From: JANXQG01 sp037147235
GTDB taxonomy: Bacteria; Planctomycetota; Planctomycetia; Pirellulales; Thermoguttaceae
Length of the DNA: 19,191 nt
Assembly (NCBI GenBank): GCA_037147235.1
Contig: JBAWVO010000104.1
Coordinates: 1 to 19,191, forward strand
Direction: 5' to 3'
The notes under the pieces are model-generated. The model did not search any database and was not told where the DNA came from. It saw nothing but the letters and a program-made list of their open reading frames with translations. This document shows positions 18,144-19,191 of the stretch, in pieces. Both the position numbers and the translations under genes were made by a program. How positions within the stretch are numbered: position 1 is the first letter of the stretch; every line of letters begins with the position of its first letter.

Positions 18144-19191
18144 ATGGGCATGCTAGGGAAGACCAATGGCGCAACACTCAGCCGAGGCGACAAGTACTCG
18201 GTTAAGAAGGACCGCGAGCGCGACCGCAGCGCGAAGTCTTCCAGCACTTCCCGAGACATTGCGGCAGACTGGCCAGGATGGGGGAATCAATTCCGCCGCG
18301 CCCGGTGCAAGAAGTCGCTTCAAGTATTCCTGAAAACCTACTTTCCAGAAGCCTTTTCAAAACCATTCTGCCCAGATCATCTTCGCGTAATTCAGAAGAT
18401 CGAAAACGCGGTCAGACATGGCGGTCTATTTGCGCTGGCCATGCCACGCGGAGCCGGAAAGACGACGATATGCGAAAGGGCCATGCTTTGGGCACTGCTT
18501 TACGGATTCCGCCGCTTCGGTTGTTTGATCGGAGCCACCGAGCGAGCCGCGCAGTTAATGCTCGAGCATTGCAAACGCGAGTTGCTCTTCAACGATCGCC
18601 TGGGGGAAGACTTCCCCGAGGTCACCTATGCGCTACGCAAGTTGGAGGACAATGCCCGGCGAGCTAAGGGGCAGCTTTGGGACGGCAAACAGACGTTGAT
18701 TGATTGGTCCAGTAATCGGATTACGCTCCCGACAATTCCCAAGGGGAAGGTCAGCGGAAGCACGCTTACCGTGGCCGCCTTGACCGGAGCCCTTCGCGGT
18801 CAGAGCCACGTGCTCCACACCGGCGAGATTATCCGGCCAGCTTTCATTCTCTTGGACGACCCCTCGACGAGAGAATCGGCCTTTTCCAAGATTCAAACAG
18901 AGCAACGCCTTGCCATCCTAAATGGCGACGTGCTCGGTATGAGCGGCCCAGGTCAGACGATCGCGGCAGTCATTCCTTGCACCGTGATCGCCAATGGAGA
19001 CCTTGCCGACCAGATACTTGACCGCGCCCGTAATCCGCAGTGGCAGGGCGAGCGTACAAAGATGGTTTATTCGTTCCCTACGAATGAAGCAAGGTGGGAA
19101 ACCTACCGACAGCTTCGGGAAGACTCTTTCCGATGCGACGGCGACGGCCACCAAGGCACGGAATACTATCAGCAGCACCGCGAGGCGATGG
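18144..19191 (+). CDS. Terminase large subunit (partial, runs off the window)
   Basis: The first 349 codons of a phage terminase large subunit, the ATPase/nuclease that packages DNA. Walker A is MPRGAGKTT (Gly103 to Thr108, Lys106) and Walker B is FILLDDP (Asp238-Asp239). The N-terminal 60 residues are charged, then FLKTYFPEAFSKPFCPDHL leads into the ATPase domain. The nuclease domain is beyond the end. ATG 18144 is chosen, with GAGGCGA about 10 bases upstream; ATG 18150 is an alternative. It follows TerS by 2 bases, the standard order. No in-frame stop was found to the last base. Confidence 0.88.
   Translation, partial: MGMLGKTNGATLSRGDKYSVKKDRERDRSAKSSSTSRDIAADWPGWGNQFRRARCKKSLQVFLKTYFPEAFSKPFCPDHLRVIQKIENAVRHGGLFALAMPRGAGKTTICERAMLWALLYGFRRFGCLIGATERAAQLMLEHCKRELLFNDRLGEDFPEVTYALRKLEDNARRAKGQLWDGKQTLIDWSSNRITLPTIPKGKVSGSTLTVAALTGALRGQSHVLHTGEIIRPAFILLDDPSTRESAFSKIQTEQRLAILNGDVLGMSGPGQTIAAVIPCTVIANGDLADQILDRARNPQWQGERTKMVYSFPTNEARWETYRQLREDSFRCDGDGHQGTEYYQQHREAM

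Larger units (their letters stand above)
9562..19191 (+). mobile_element. Left part of a prophage or phage-like element (incomplete)
   Basis: From about 9562 the sequence switches from host-type minus-strand genes and repeats to a compact plus-strand run with ATGA/GTGA overlaps and phage functions: replication initiator, DnaB, PLD-like protein, TerS and TerL. The left boundary is inferred from where the two FGE copies stop matching. No integrase, att core or right end is in the window. The host-type palindromic repeats are absent from this part. It could also be a phage-plasmid that has integrated. Confidence 0.7.

Noticed and set aside
18278..18667. Plus-strand 129-codon frame at the start of the terminase region
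   Set aside because: It is a different frame of the large terminase gene, which continues to the window end with Walker A and B motifs.
9562..19191. Integrase, attachment site or tRNA at the left edge
   Set aside because: I looked for recombinase motifs and for tRNA-like sequence near 9562 and saw none; integration is inferred only from the truncated FGE gene.

Overview
The window looks like a planctomycete chromosome (probably Pirellulales-like) carrying the left part of an integrated phage-like element. Pointers are the moderately high GC, dispersed GC-rich palindromic repeats around host genes, a CsrA gene, a zinc-ribbon/one-helix membrane protein of a type common in Planctomycetota, and FGE-sulfatase (SUMF1-fold) proteins with an N-terminal helical domain. 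The assignment is by resemblance, not by a search.

Host part (1 to about 9561). A metY-type O-acetylhomoserine sulfhydrylase (minus) lies between two near-identical 51-bp direct repeats. A B12-binding-type radical SAM protein (plus) follows, with a C-terminal tail that runs into repeat-like DNA. A RelE-type toxin/antitoxin pair (minus) comes next, then a rare-looking fusion of CsrA to a CheY-like receiver, a 468-residue membrane protein, and a second toxin/antitoxin-like pair (BrnT-like protein plus XRE regulator) whose promoter overlaps a perfect palindrome. Two tandem FGE-sulfatase genes complete the host part. They are nearly identical over much of the domain and at the very 3' end. Between these, about 33 codons differ mainly at first and second positions of NNC codons, the pattern expected of variable regions of diversity-generating retroelement (DGR) targets. 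No reverse transcriptase or template repeat is in the window.

Element part (about 9562 to the end). Similarity between the two FGE genes stops at about 9561, leaving the upstream copy without its 5' half. From there all genes are on the plus strand: a 303-residue unknown protein behind a good sigma70-like promoter, an iteron-like region with a strong terminator, two tiny genes, and an 873-residue single-chain type IIB topoisomerase (Topo VI B and A parts fused, Topo VIII-like). Then come a phage-type replication initiator/helicase loader, a DnaB helicase, small proteins joined by ATGA/GTGA overlaps (one a zinc ribbon), a PLD-like protein, a P27-type terminase small subunit, and a terminase large subunit that runs off the end. 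This is a replication module leading into DNA packaging. No integrase, right end or attachment site is visible.

Most worth following up: the fused topoisomerase in a phage replication operon, the CsrA-receiver fusion, and the DGR-like variation in the FGE proteins.
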